64,000 bases of DNA from Dryococelus australis (lineage: Eukaryota > Arthropoda > Insecta > Phasmatodea > Phasmatidae): assembly GCA_029891345.1 (NCBI GenBank), contig CM057000.1, positions 130,045,663 to 130,109,662 on the forward strand, written 5' to 3'. The notes below the pieces were generated by a model. The model was not told where the DNA came from. It searched no databases and saw only the letters and a program-made list of their open reading frames with translations. Position 1 is the first letter of the stretch; each line of letters begins with the position of its first letter. The translations under genes were made by a program, and so were the position numbers. Positions 23,483 through 34,119 of the stretch are shown here, one piece after another.

Positions 23483-23489
23483 CTCCAAA

Positions 23490-23935
23490 CAACCACAAAC
23501 ATAAGACTTGCTCTCCAAACCACCCAGATTGGCTTTCAAAAGGCCACCTAACCACCACAACACACTGGTTCGTCCAAAGCTGCAGCCCACCACAAATGAC
23601 AACCACACTATCACCCCCAAAGGACCGCACACCTGCAATAGCTCACACTGTGGCTCCTGTGCCATTCACCAATCCTCAACTTCTTTCAATAGCAGACTCA
23701 CTAGCCGTACATACCCCATCCAAGGCTACTACAACTGTGCAGCAGAATTTCTTATTTATCAACTACAGTGCCAACACTGTAATGCAGAATACATTGGCCT
23801 CACCACCAACACATTGGGCAGAGAATGAATGGCTCCAGAGCAGACACCAAACAAGCCATAGCTGGTCACATATGTAACTTACACAATAAACCAGTTGCAG
23901 CACATGCAGCATCACACAAAGATTTATAACAAAAT
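23490..23935 (+). pseudogene. Penelope-like element, GIY-YIG endonuclease end
   Basis: Across one frame change, the + strand encodes the C-terminal part of a Penelope-type polyprotein: RLAFKRPPN..., a Cys cluster CNSSHCGSCAIH, then the GIY-YIG nuclease (FLIYQLQCQHCNAEYIGLTTNTL, RMNGSRADTKQ) and the family end KPVAAHAASHKDL with a stop. The nuclease would nick DNA for target-primed insertion. The RT half is missing: the fragment starts right at the BEL 5' LTR border, so the BEL insertion or a 5' truncation removed it. Several stops and frameshifts. Confidence 0.8.
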
Positions 23936-24105
23936 CCAGACAGCCGCCAGGCCTCAACATAAGATAATGACAGCTCCTAACCACACTCATCAGCTATGCC
24001 AGCAATGTTTCAATTTTTCCGTCCCACCCTAGTTCGCCACCTGGCCGCTAGGTTTACTACTTACAGTGCACTTCCACCATACTGCAGTGTCCTACAACTC
24101 GCCAC

Positions 24106-24132
24106 CTGATGAAGCGGGCTTAGCCGGCGAAA
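24106..24132 (+). ncRNA. Hammerhead ribozyme-like core of Penelope-like element
   Basis: CTGATGA (24106-24112), then a stem II of GCGGGC (24114-24119), loop TTA and GCCGGC (24123-24128), then GAAA (24129-24132). Five of six stem II pairs form, with one G-G mismatch. Core boxes and spacing are those of hammerhead ribozymes, which are known in the terminal repeats of Penelope-like elements. It lies about 170 bp after the GIY-YIG coding end. Stems I and III and the cleavage site are not clear, so the copy may be inactive. Confidence 0.65.
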
Positions 24133-24382
24133 TGTCGCAATCACATGGAAAATGTCTTCCTTCGTTGTGTGTGTGTGCATGCCTGTGGACAAGTACTACA
24201 CTGTGTGTACTTGAATTCCTGTCCTTTTATATATATTTGTAGCCTAGCGGCTTACTTGCAACCATAGCTAGGATAATGTTAGAATTAAAAATAATATATA
24301 GTTGTATACACAGTATATGAAAAAAATTAAAAATTATATGTTCATCACTCTTTGTCCTGATGTTAAATTGGTTATATTTTAG

Positions 24383-24478
24383 CAAAAGATTCGAGAAATG
24401 TGGGAGGAAGAACAAAAGAAGCTCAAAGAGGTTGAAGATGAGAAAAAGAAGAAGGAAGAAGAAAAGCAACGTGCTCAT
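24383..24478 (+). CDS. ZRSR2: ZRSR2-like coding exon 3 (Lys/Glu helix)
   Basis: The acceptor TATATTTTAG ends at 24382 and the donor GTAAGT starts at 24479. It is exactly 32 codons in phase 0/0. The peptide begins QKIREMWEEEQKK and continues as a Lys/Glu helix, matching the KLKEQWEEQQRKEREEEE block of ZRSR2. It is the first exon after the 8.9 kb intron that holds the BEL/Pao and Penelope-like sequences, and it lies about 250 bp downstream of the hammerhead-like motif. Confidence 0.9.
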
Positions 24479-24592
24479 GTAAGTTGTATTGGGTTTTATA
24501 ATTAATATTTTTTTAATGGTGCCTCAGTTATATTTGTCAATTTTATCAAAATTGAATTACTCTGACCATTAAATGTATTTCTTTGTTTGCAG

Positions 24593-24631
24593 GAAGAACT
24601 TATGAAGCATATTGATGACTTCATTAACAAT
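24593..24631 (+). CDS. ZRSR2: ZRSR2-like coding micro-exon 4
   Basis: This is a 39-bp exon of 13 codons (EELMKHIDDFINN), phase 0/0. The acceptor is TTTGCAG and the donor GTGAGT. It follows the only short intron (114 bp). It corresponds to the acidic/amphipathic stretch of ZRSR2 just before the linker to the first zinc finger. It is supported by position, splice sites and phase more than by length. Confidence 0.85.
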
Positions 24632-25033
24632 GTGAGTATTAATCATTTAATTTATTAAAATTATTAGCATAATTACTTTTATGTTGAGGGTTTTTTTAAG
24701 CTGACAGATATGATTTTATAATACCAGCTTATGTAAGCTTGAAATGCTGACCATCCTAGTAGATGAAGAAAGGTCACAAACAATTAGAGCAAGTATTGCT
24801 TACTTGAGTTTGGTTTGTGTATTTTGAATCTGAACTTTACTTAAATAAGGGTTTGAGGTTTTTGTCAGATCTTGAAATATATAGATAACATTGCAGAAAA
24901 TTTAAATTTTTCACCAGTAAAATTTGTATAAAAAACGGATTGTTCAAAGCAGGTACATAATTTGTAATTCGTGCCATCTAGTTGAGAAGTGGTGTAGGGT
25001 AGAAGGGATAAGAAACTATGTACAGTATTGATG
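24632..25033. other. Intron 4 start, nothing recognised
   Basis: A+T-rich intron; no gene or repeat border seen. Confidence 0.4.
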
Positions 25034-25430
25034 TGTGACGTTGTGTGGTTATTGGAGGTACGTCACCACACCTAATGTTTTTGGTTGGAGCTAGGCCAGG
25101 TGCACCCGAGGTTGATCTGAGATTCTAGTCCTTATGTGGTACCGGAGCATGTCCAGAATATAAAACAGGCAGTGTGACCTTTCTGCAGGGCACAAAATCA
25201 GGTGTCTCCAGGACTATCTTGCGTTTTGGTGGAATTCACGAGGCTAGTATACCTGAGCAATGCTTGATCGTTTGAATTTGCGAGGTTTCTGTCTGTGCTA
25301 CGCTGGGGTGAACTTCGGTGTCTGTGTGTCACTGCGCAAGGACTTGGTGTTGTTCCCCGCAGAGGTAGACAGAGTGTACGGCGTTCCCGAAAACCACAGA
25401 TTGTCAAGGCTGAGTCATGAGGATAAAAGA
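25034..25430 (-). repeat. Gypsy-type LTR fragment
   Basis: It starts TGACGTTGTG at the left and matches 27326-27600 along its length (for example TGGTACCGGAGCATGTCCA near 25137 versus TGGTACTGGTGCACGTCCA near 27444; GGGCACAAAATCAG versus GGGCAGGAAATCAG). The other end is lost near the Tc1 element. Confidence 0.55.
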
Positions 25431-25463
25431 AAATAACGTTAATCAGCTTTGCTTATGGAAATA

Positions 25464-26460
25464 CACTACTGGACCATTAAAATAGAGCACACAGGAGGAC
25501 ACATCAGATAATGCTGAAACTGTATAAAGGTAGTGATTCGGATGAATAAATCATATGACCCCAAAACAGAGTAGCAGGACAGTTACATAAGTATCTGTGG
25601 TACTGTATGGTCATCTTCAATAGAGAATGCCATCCCCTTGCACTGCCATGTACGCTGCAACACGGTTTGGTATGAAGTCCAGCAGATGCCGGATGTTTTC
25701 CTGGGGCAGACAGGTGCACAAATGTTAAACTGTGTGTTCCAAGTCCTGCATACTGGGGCATGGCGGCAGCTGGGATATCAACTGGTCCCACACTTGCACA
25801 ATTGGGGATATGTCAGGGAAGCAGACAGGCCATGGTAGTGTTTGGACATGTTGAAGGCAGTCCTGGGCCACCCGCGTCATGTGCAGCCAGGCATTATTCT
25901 GCTGTAATGTCACACCTGGAATCCTGGTCAAAAATGGGAACAGGTGGAGGTGTAAGATCTCATTCACCTGGGCCATCAGTGTTCCATATAACATGACTGG
26001 AGCAGATTGACTATCATGGGCTGTGGCTCCCCAGACCATATTACGTGCAGTAGGGGAAGGGTGCCATTCGATATTGAGGTTGGGATATGGGCGTTCACCA
26101 GGAGTCCACACCCAGGCACAAAGATGATCAGTCCCCATAATGAAGTGACATTCATCTCTAAACACCACACATTACCAGTCTGTGGCATTCCACATTGTGC
26201 TGGTCTGGTACCACTGCAAACAGACCTGCCACTGTTGAAGAGTTAATGGCAACAAATATAATAGTGGCCTGGTACCACTGCGAACAGACCTGCCACTGTT
26301 GCAGAGTTAATGGCAACAAATGTAATAGTGGTCTGGTACCACTGCAAACAGACCTGTCACTGTTGCAGAGTTAATGGCAACAAATGTAATAGTGGCCTGG
26401 TACCACTTCGAACAGGGCTGCCACTGTTGCAGAGTTTATGGCTACACATGTTAATAACAG
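25464..26460 (-). pseudogene. Tc1-type transposase and element, inactive
   Basis: The left end has the Tc1-like terminus CACTACTGGACCATTAAAAT after a TA. The minus-strand frame at 26168-25725 encodes VFRDECHF (first catalytic Asp block), VWTPGERPYPN, MVWGATAHDSQS, PGVTLQQNNAWLH, and AQDCLQHVQTLPWP. In active relatives the block LQQDNARPH holds the second catalytic Asp; here it is Asn and Arg is Trp. The N-terminal part is broken by a 64-bp tandem expansion, and the right terminus is not found. A transposase of this family would cut and paste the element at TA sites. Confidence 0.85.
26205..26460. repeat. 64-bp tandem repeat, four copies, within Tc1 coding region
   Basis: CTGGTACCACTGC recurs at 26205, 26269, 26333 and (as CTGGTACCACTTC) 26397. 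Each unit also contains CAGACCTGCCACTGTTG and GAGTTAATGGCAACAAA. Unit length is 64 bp, not a multiple of three. Minus-strand translation of a unit gives the LQWYQ block that lies upstream of the first catalytic Asp. Confidence 0.95.
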
Positions 26461-26719
26461 GTTGCAGTGAAATATTTTTGTCAATATTGCATACTTATTT
26501 GAGATGGGTAGCTTTGACACTAGTGCAATGGGAGCTCCTGTATCCTCTGTTTCCTTGATCTGAGTATTAATTTGTTATAGTTTCATCGGGATGATTACCA
26601 CCGAGCACATCATTTGATTATTCTCTTACCAAAAATTTGCATTTAACTGCAGTGATAAAGGATTTAGTCCAATGAAGTTACATCTGGTTTTTCAAGTTGG
26701 GGTAACATTAGGATTCTTC
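26461..26719. other. Intron 4 spacer, nothing recognised
   Basis: Short non-coding spacer between the Tc1 remnant and low-complexity DNA. Confidence 0.35.
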
Positions 26720-27325
26720 ATGATCATTGTGTTCCCATTCACCCCACCTAACACATCCCATTTTTGTTACATCATCACTTAACATCACCACCCACCACCA
26801 TTGCCATCCCACCCACCACATCTTCAATAACGAACACCATCACCACCCACTCACAACCATCTCCACCATTACAATCACTATCCTCTACCATTACAGTAAA
26901 CCTACCTGCGCCACTACCACCCACTACCAATACCATGTGTTACCAGTCACCAGACAAAAACACCCATCACCACACAATACCATAATCCCCCACCACCATC
27001 AGAAACACTATTACCATCAATATGACACACCACCATCCACCTCTCACCAACACAACCACCACAAACACTCACTACCCATCAACATACTCGCCAACCTTCA
27101 ACACCATTACCATCCACCACTTACTATCACAACCCACTACTAACCACATTCATCCACTATTAACCACTATCATCCACTACTAACCACTATCATCCACCAT
27201 CCAAAACCACAACACACTAGCCACCTCACAACACCTAACAGTCACCACTGATTGATTCACTACATCACCCAAAACATTCACCATCCACCATCTCCACTCA
27301 TTATTGTTACTACTAACCATCACTG
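26720..27325 (+). repeat. CCA/CATCAC low-complexity array, part 1
   Basis: About 600 bp on the + strand made of decayed CCACCA, CATCAC and CCACTA units. A similar tract lies at 29030-29545. Apparent ORFs rich in His, Pro and Thr are by-products of the repeat. Confidence 0.85.
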
Positions 27326-28550
27326 TGACGCATGATGCCTGGAGGCTGACAAGGTCGTCACTACGTTAAGGAGGCAGGTTTTGTTGGGTGATCGGAAGGT
27401 GCATCCTTTTTCAGGGGGTTCTATATTCTCTTAGTCTCTACATGGTACTGGTGCACGTCCAATGTAGAGGACTGGCCTGATATCTGTGTGGCAGGGCAGG
27501 AAATCAGCTCGGCTAGGGTAATCTTTTGCTTCAAAGTATTGACTCTCAGCGGGATACTTGAGTGACGCATAACCTCGGACAATGATTTGGCCTGTTCATA
27601 TCAGTTTGGCGAGAGTGAGCAATAGGCGGAGGTTAGGGCTTCCAAGTGCTGATTTGGTGGGCTTAAGTACATTGCAATCCAGAGGTCTGTCTCCCCGTCC
27701 AGACGTGTGGGTGCCTCGAAAAGGTCCTTGGGGTCCTCGGATGTGGCTGGTATCTGTAAACGGCGCAGAGCGTGGACTTGATACTTTGGCGAGAGCTGAT
27801 TATTCGTGGTGATGGGGAGGGGGTAAGCTTTTGTAAGCACCCAGAGGCAGTTAGCTCCTGTTTTACTTTCTCATGTATACCACTCCGACGGGAGTAAGGC
27901 ATCTGGATTGAAACACGCACTCACGTCTGTCAGGAAATTGCGGACGATGTGTAGTCCTACCTGATGTCAACTACATGAAATGTATGCCAACTCAATTTTC
28001 ACCCTATCCCAATACTCGGTGCCTACATGCAGTGAGCACTGAGAGTCAGGCCTCATCTTTGATGGTTCCTGCATGTGGGTGAGGGTCTTATGAGGGGACG
28101 GTCTCCCCAGACTCGGAGCACTCTTAACTCCGACTCCTAAACTCGGTGGAGAGAGTGGACTACTGAGTAGGCAAGCCGGTCTCACAAGACAGTGTACCTA
28201 GTGTCGGGGCTCTACCGTTCTTGACTCAGTGGATCACAGAGTGGGTGGCCGTCCAAGGTGCATGTTTCTGTTACTCAGTTGTTGGGTATGGCTTGTGTGA
28301 GTAATTTTCCCAGGTCACCTGCGATCCCCTGAGCTGTGTGAGGTACACTGGGAGAGATGCTGTGTCTACGGGAAAGGATACCCTCGAGTCAGTAAAAATT
28401 TTGTGTATTCCTTTTGACGGGAAATAAACAAGTGGTGTCGCACTACCTCCTAAAGTTGGCAAGAGCTTAGGGACGCTTAATGCTATGTTATCCAGGTAGA
28501 GGCGACCTAGTTCTAGGCTAACAATGGTGGCGTAGACGAGCGCTATGAAA
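27326..28550 (-). repeat. Gypsy-type LTR, minus strand, one end missing
   Basis: The left edge TGACGCATGATGCC is the complement of the LTR end of this family. Inside are GGGCTCTACCGTT (28206) and the signature hairpin CCAGGT...ACCTAG at 28492-28510, both shared with other LTRs in the window. The right terminus could not be found. It sits between two tracts of the same low-complexity DNA and probably inserted there. Confidence 0.65.
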
Positions 28551-28554
28551 ATAA

Positions 28555-28860
28555 CTTACCATATTTTGGCATGTGTAGGCCGCACGTAAAGTTTTTGTAG
28601 AAAAATTAAGGATAATTAATATTTCAAATATAGGCCGCACTGAATTTTTGCATTCCTGTAAATATTATTGTCACAGTTCCGTACAAACGTAATAAATCCC
28701 GACTTAATTTCTCCCCTACAAAACTTTTGTAACAGAAAATTAGTATTATGGTGCACTGTTTACAAGTATACATTGTGCAATTACTATTCCACAGATGATA
28801 ATGTGACTACATGTTTACATTTTACACGTGCAAGATGAAGGTTATTTTGTTTATGAGTGT
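28555..28860. repeat. Fragment of a TIR element (CCGTATTT/GTAGGCCGCA type)
   Basis: ACCATATTTTGGCATGTGTAGGCCGCAC at 28559-28586 and TATAGGCCGCAC near 28631 resemble the ends of pogo/Tigger-like MITEs and the 37174-37705 element. Only one end is visible; the rest is unremarkable. Confidence 0.35.
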
Positions 28861-28894
28861 GAGTGAACAAATAATGGTGCCAGTAGAAAGTTTT

Positions 28895-29545
28895 TTCCCA
28901 CCCCCTCCTCCGGCTTCCCTTCCCTACCTTCCTCTCTCACGCCCTCTCTCCGTCCCTCCCTTCCTTATTTCCTCCCTCCCTTCTTTCCTCCCTCCCTCCC
29001 TTCTACTGCTACCACCTCCCCTGCCTCTATCACCACCCATCAATAAATGCCACCAATATTTCTATCATCACCTACAGTAACCTTAACCATTACCACCCAC
29101 TAGAACATCGCCATTATCACCATACACTATGACCAACCACCACCACCACCACCACACACCATCATCATGCTAAATCAACCACCACCTTTGCCCATCACCA
29201 CCTTCATCCTCCATCAACTACTACCCACTACCATCACCTCCCACCATTACCACTCACCAACCATCACCTACCATTACCACCTCCCATCATTTCCACTCAC
29301 CAAACAACATTGCCACTCACCAACCACCATCGCCACTCACCAACCATCATCGCCACTCACCAACCATCATCGCCACTCACCAACCACCACCCATCACAAT
29401 TATTACTGCTATTCTCACCCACCACTTCCCTTCATCGCCTACCACTATCATTCATTACCAACCATTACCCACCACTATTATCCATCACCTAACACCAATC
29501 ACCTTTATCACATTCACCACTACCAATTACCAACACCTACCATAA
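28895..29545 (+). repeat. Pyrimidine tract and CCA/CATCAC array, part 2
   Basis: 28895-29010 is CCCTCC/TTCC-rich on the + strand; 29030-29545 is CACCACCAT/CCACTCACCAA low-complexity sequence, with CATCGCCACTCACCAAC repeated in tandem near 29326-29385. Not coding. Confidence 0.85.
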
Positions 29546-30158
29546 CAATTTCATGGTTTTAATTAAAAAAGTCTTAGAAATAGCAAATAACTTTGTAATT
29601 ACAAAAAAAGTAGTACAAAATGTGTAATATCTATAAAAACTTGTATGTGAATTTCTAAACTATCCAAGATTTTTTAGAAAAATTTGTTATAACTTTAATT
29701 GATATCAGTGCAGTTGTTACTTATGTTGTGTAAAAGTTTTCACTATGGGGGATGTGCGGTAAGGCCGATGAAATATAATTTCAGGCTGTTTGGACAGTAC
29801 AAAATAATTAGGGTTTTTTTTTTAACTCTGATTTTAAAATATGGCAATGGCAATAAGTGAGAAAAGAATCCCAGGCAGCATGGTCAGCTCACACACCATT
29901 TGTGAATCTAAAGAATGGCATGTGGTTGTTTGTGTCAGACTAAACCTAGTGATGCTGTGGTTAACCACCATAACAGTGCAATAGTAGATTTAAATAATTA
30001 AAAACATTTGTGTAGGTACACACTTGGTTATGTGAGGGCTTGCACCCCATTTCAGAAAGGTCAGAAGCTATCTCTGATTTGCAGTTACTTTTAAAATATG
30101 TTTAATTTGCAGACAATCTGTTCCTTTACTTTTATGGGTCAAAATTTGTTTGTTACAG
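29546..30158. other. Intron 4 end, nothing recognised
   Basis: A+T-rich intron sequence up to the exon 5 acceptor at 30158. Confidence 0.4.
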
Positions 30159-30271
30159 GGTAAACAGCTGCCACCATCTCTTACCCTGACAAAGGAGTCA
30201 AACCCAGATAAGCCTACCTGCCCCTTTTTCTCTAAGACAGGGGCATGTAGGTTTGGAGACCGTTGTTCACG
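30159..30271 (+). CDS. ZRSR2: ZRSR2-like coding exon 5 (first CCCH zinc finger)
   Basis: The acceptor TGTTACAG ends at 30158 and the donor GTGAGT starts at 30272. It has 37 codons plus two bases (phase 2). After a Pro/Thr/Lys-rich linker comes CPFFSKTGACRFGDRCSR, nearly identical to the first zinc finger of ZRSR2 and close to U2AF35. It carries the three Cys ligands in C-x8-C-x5-C spacing. The His ligand is encoded at the start of the next exon, so this finger is split by an intron. In the family, this finger contacts RNA at the 3' splice site. Confidence 0.95.
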
Positions 30272-30640
30272 GTGAGTTTTGCAATCTTGGTATAAATGTA
30301 TTGTAGCAGTATGAGCAGAGCTCATAGTTTCAGATGACAGCAGAATGCTTTTTTTTAAACTGAAGATTATGCTTATTTTGTGTTTGAAACAAACCAGTAG
30401 TTGTGCACAAGCATGGTTAGTATCAGTTCATTTCTCTTAAAGGTTTTTCATGGTAAAATAAGCACAAACCTCTGAAAATATCATTGCCCATAACTAGGGC
30501 CAATGCAAGGAGTATGTAAGGAGAAAGAGTTGGCAGTCCCAGATTAGGCCTTCTTTCTTATTTGCTGGTTAGATTTGGGGCTGTAAACTATTACTTGCTG
30601 CCAACTATCAAAGGCCAGAAGATGGTTATGAAACTCTCAC
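30272..30640. other. Intron 5 start, nothing recognised
   Basis: Ordinary intron sequence before a sudden rise in G+C near 30640. Confidence 0.35.
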
Positions 30641-31700
30641 CAAGTCGCCAAGCTACCTCGGTGATAGTAGTTTCCTGGATCGCGAGGCACCGCCTCAATA
30701 TGTGTTCTACCGTCAACGCCAAATAAGCTACCTTCACCACGCCACCACCCAGCATGCACAGATGTCTCCCGCGATGACGGAAATTTTGTGGTACAGCCCA
30801 CAGGACAGGTAACTCTGCCGTAGACAACCGTCACAGAGTCCAGTGAGAGAAGCATAAGCACCCCGAACTGACGAGGTAGAGGAACATCAAGAACCTTTAC
30901 CTCTATCGGCCACCCCAGAAGCACCAGCCCTGGAGGGCTGATCCAGCCTGCAGACTGCTATGCCGGACGATGCTGCAGACACTGTAGAATCGCAGCATTC
31001 CGAAAGGTAGGCATCCAGAAGTGCCAGTGACGTCAAGGCCAACCTGGAGGTCGCGACTCAGCCTGCACCCCCAGCTGCTTCTAGCCTGGACGAAGTGGCC
31101 ATCCTGCCAGTCTTGGTGCAGAAGGGATCTGAGGCCACCCTAGTCAAGGTTCGAGAGGACGAGTCCAGCAGCTGCAGCGCTGAGAGAACAGAAGAGTCCG
31201 AAGAGCCTCTGCCTACATCGGCCACCCAGTGTCTGTCGTCGGCTGACGTGGGAACCGATCACCAGACGCTACCTCCCGAAAGGGAGGCACCCCGAGGAAG
31301 TGCCGGTGAAGTCGAGGCCAACCTGAGGCCCCAGCTCAGCCTGCACCCCTAGCCGCTTCTAACCTGGATAACGCGACCACCCAGCCGGCCTTGGCACAGG
31401 AAGATGCAGAGGCCACTTGTGAGGTACGAGAGGATGAACCCAGCTGCCCAGCCGGAGACACATTGGAGCCTGTCCAGCCTCCACCTCTACCGGCCGCCCC
31501 AACACCATCTCTCCTGGTGGAGAACCCAACTGATGATACCCTGATGCCTGGTGGTCCTGAGCCAACTACTGCCGAGAATGGAACGCAGAACCTGCCAGCC
31601 AAGTGCGAAGAGAGCATCCCGCATGGGCCTGTCGCGGTGCTCCCCAGCCTGGCGGGTACCAAGAAGCCCCATGGAGGCCGACGTACATCTGTTGCTTTGT
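30640..31700 (+). pseudogene. Retroelement tail region, Pro/Glu-rich, ~300-bp repeats
   Basis: A G+C-rich segment unlike the intron around it. Two, probably three, units of about 300 bp follow each other: blocks starting CCGAAAGGTAGGC (30997) and CCGAAAGGGAGGC (31276) share GTCGAGGCCAACCTG-type, CAGCCTGCACCC, CTGGAYRAMG and GAGGCCACC...GTWCGAGAGGA blocks; a more decayed unit precedes them. Open frames at 31095-31352 and 31391-31702 encode VREDESSS / VREDEPSC acidic, Pro-rich peptide. The same type of sequence lies at the end of the Gypsy copy near 48735-48440 (minus), so I read it as the post-integrase tail of that family on the + strand. Confidence 0.5.
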
Positions 31701-32849
31701 AGAACCAGTGAGACAGAAGTAAACAGCTGCCATTTTTATCATCATGTGTGCAAACCAGTGAACAACCATAGACAAACGTTAAACTACGTGAGTAAATATG
31801 CTTGTCACTTCAACGTATTTTGTAGGCACCCAAGGTCACTGTTTAAGTGCCTAGTGTATCATGCTGTGTAAATAAATAGCACAGAAATGTCTTCCCGTTC
31901 TATTGTTCCAGTCAATATGTAAACAAGTGATAGAGACTTCCCATGCAGATGCCAGCAGGCTAAGGTCTGAAGTTCTTCAAACCAGAATGATAAATAAAAA
32001 GGATTCTCTCAACGAGCAAAACTTTGAAGTTGTTGTAAATCGTTTTTGTAAAATATGTTGTAAATAGCTCGATGTTCTTGTTTTGAGGGTCTTGTTTACT
32101 TATTTTCTTTTTACTGTAGGTGGCCTTGTATGATAATTTTGTAGATAACTTTTTAAGTGTACTAGCACTTTTGTTGTAAATATTAGCTGGATTCCAGTCA
32201 GCCGAGGTAACTGATGGACTTGTGTCGACAGACCCTAGATTGTCATACGTAAATATACATGCTGTGTGACAGTTAGAATGGTCAGGCAGGGCCAGGTCAT
32301 TTTCCGCCTTCTGCTGCCACAGCAGGTAAACATCTAGCTAACAGGCATCTTGTGAGGCTAGAACATATGCCAAGGGTCAAACTTTTGTGCCGCTTGTGGT
32401 TTTTTTTACAGGTTAATATCTTTTAAATTACATTGTAAGCCCTCAGCGTATCTTGTAAAACGGCGCATCTTGTAAAACGGCGCGTTTACAAATGGAGGGC
32501 CGCGAGCACCCCCACACTCGATATCGCATCACACATTTTGTCCTCCTTTTCTTTCCTCCTTCCCTTCAAGACTCCCCGGGAGGGGAAGAAGATCAACCAT
32601 TAGCAGTTGTTTACCCGGCCACATCTCAGCTGTCTAGTGAGCAAGACAGACAGCACTAGTCAGCCAGCACCCAGCCATCCGAAGATAAGTCACACGGTAC
32701 GCACTGCCACTACAGTCAGAGCCCAGTGCACAGAGAGGGGAGTGATACAGAGGAGAAATGCAGTCTTCAAGGGATGACAGTTCATCATCTCGTAGAGGAC
32801 TGCAACTTTCTTCATCGCCCATCACCAGGAGAGGAGAGGAGTGAATTAA
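31701..32849. other. Intron 5, unassigned retroelement-like sequence
   Basis: No ORF of note. ATCTTGTAAAACGGCGC occurs twice in a row (32450-32485). This may include 3' untranslated sequence of the retroelement to the left. Confidence 0.35.
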
Positions 32850-33836
32850 TGTGACGCTTACTGATCCAGAAAAAAAACTTTGATTTATCTATGCACATTT
32901 CCCGAAGCGAACCAGACAGGGTCTGAACTGTATAATAATTACTACCAGAGCGGCTACAGGATATTGCCTGGTTGCAGGGACTATTACAGATGTGACAGAA
33001 TTATACTTCTCATCAGCGCAGTTGCAGTTAGTAAGCAATGCCAAGCCCCCCCCCAAAAGACGTCAAGTTTTAAGTGAGCTGGCAGGCAAGTCACCGCTGC
33101 CACCCTCCGAGCGAACAGATAGTTGAAGGGTGCACTGACTGATAGCGCCACGCACGCTCCAGTACTATAATGGCTGCTAGCAGATAGCCCTTTGCTTCGC
33201 CCACAGACAAGTGCCTGTCGTACCCCCACTCGATCCAAACCTGGCGAGGACTATGCCGCTAGGATATGTACCACTGCTCCAGCCGGGAAATGCCAGTTGT
33301 CTGGTTCTTCTGAGAGCCACAATCAGCCTGGCAGTTTGTTCAACCACCTTGTGTGCTGGAGCTTTCTGACTTCCTCATTGCCTAGACACCAGAAGCTCTT
33401 CAGCACCACTGCCACCAGCATCCAGACCTTCCAGAAGCTCTCCCCCTGCTGACCTTCTATAAGGCCAACCCTCCCATTCAATTGACCCTGGCAACTGCTA
33501 CCCCATGTTCCCTTCCGGAAGTGGGCCCCCTAAGTATCTTCAGGACACAGACCAGTGTAAACAAGAAAAATTACTTCGCTACCTTAGTTGAAACTGCCAC
33601 CTTTTATTTTTTAGCCAGGTCTCCTTCACCTGGATTATTTCGTAGTCTATTACTTCTGCTCAGTTCAAGGTAGTCAGGAGGTAGTACGGGCCACCATGTC
33701 TTATTCCTCTCGGAATAAACACGTTCCTAACCTACACTGATTTCTCATTTCCTTGGGTACGTCGAGACTCCTTGTAAACACCGTGCCCCTGCCAGAGTGG
33801 CATCATTCTAACCTGAGCCCGAGAGTGTCATGCGTC
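32850..33836 (+). repeat. Gypsy-type LTR (second subfamily), + strand
   Basis: It starts TGTGACGCTTACTG and ends CATGCGTCA. It shares GGTTGCAGGGACTATTACAGA (32972) with 61599-61625, has the signature hairpin CCAGGT...ACCTGG (33615-33633), a GGAGGTAGTA block, and AATAAA at 33714-33719. It is shorter than the 1.7 kb LTRs, so it is truncated or a different subfamily. Confidence 0.6.
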
Positions 33837-33991
33837 AATGTTAACTTCTGAGTGCAGTGGAATATACACACTGTGTTTATTACTTAAACAGCAATAATTA
33901 TTTAAAAAGGTTGTTAAAGGATAAAAAATGGCTGAAAGAAAAAAAGTAACTAGGGTCTCAAAAATGCTCAGTTTACCATGAACCACCTATG
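33837..33991 (+). repeat. Truncated copy of the 14375-14607 MITE
   Basis: Matches the right-hand two thirds of that MITE: ACACTGTGTTTATTAC, AAAAAATGGCTGAAAG and the end CTCAGTTTACCATGAACCACCTAT. The left part is replaced by the preceding LTR end. Confidence 0.6.
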
Positions 33992-34119
33992 TGTTAATTT
34001 TTATGATATTTTTCCCATCAACATGTACATTAAGCATACTGTTTTATCATACTCTCTTAGTTCTCTATGAATAGTAATACGTGTCCATAGTCAATAGTAC
34101 AAGACTGGTTTCATTGTTT

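Noticed and set aside
26203-26460. CRISPR-like array
   Set aside because: The 64-bp units are contiguous with no unique spacers and lie in a transposase gene; this is a eukaryotic tandem repeat.
26727-27143. 138-codon His/Pro/Thr-rich ORF
   Set aside because: Arises from the CCA/CATCAC low-complexity array; overlapping frames are equally open.
29167-29562. 131-codon Pro/His/Thr-rich ORF
   Set aside because: Same cause as the 26727 ORF: low-complexity repeat with no codon structure.
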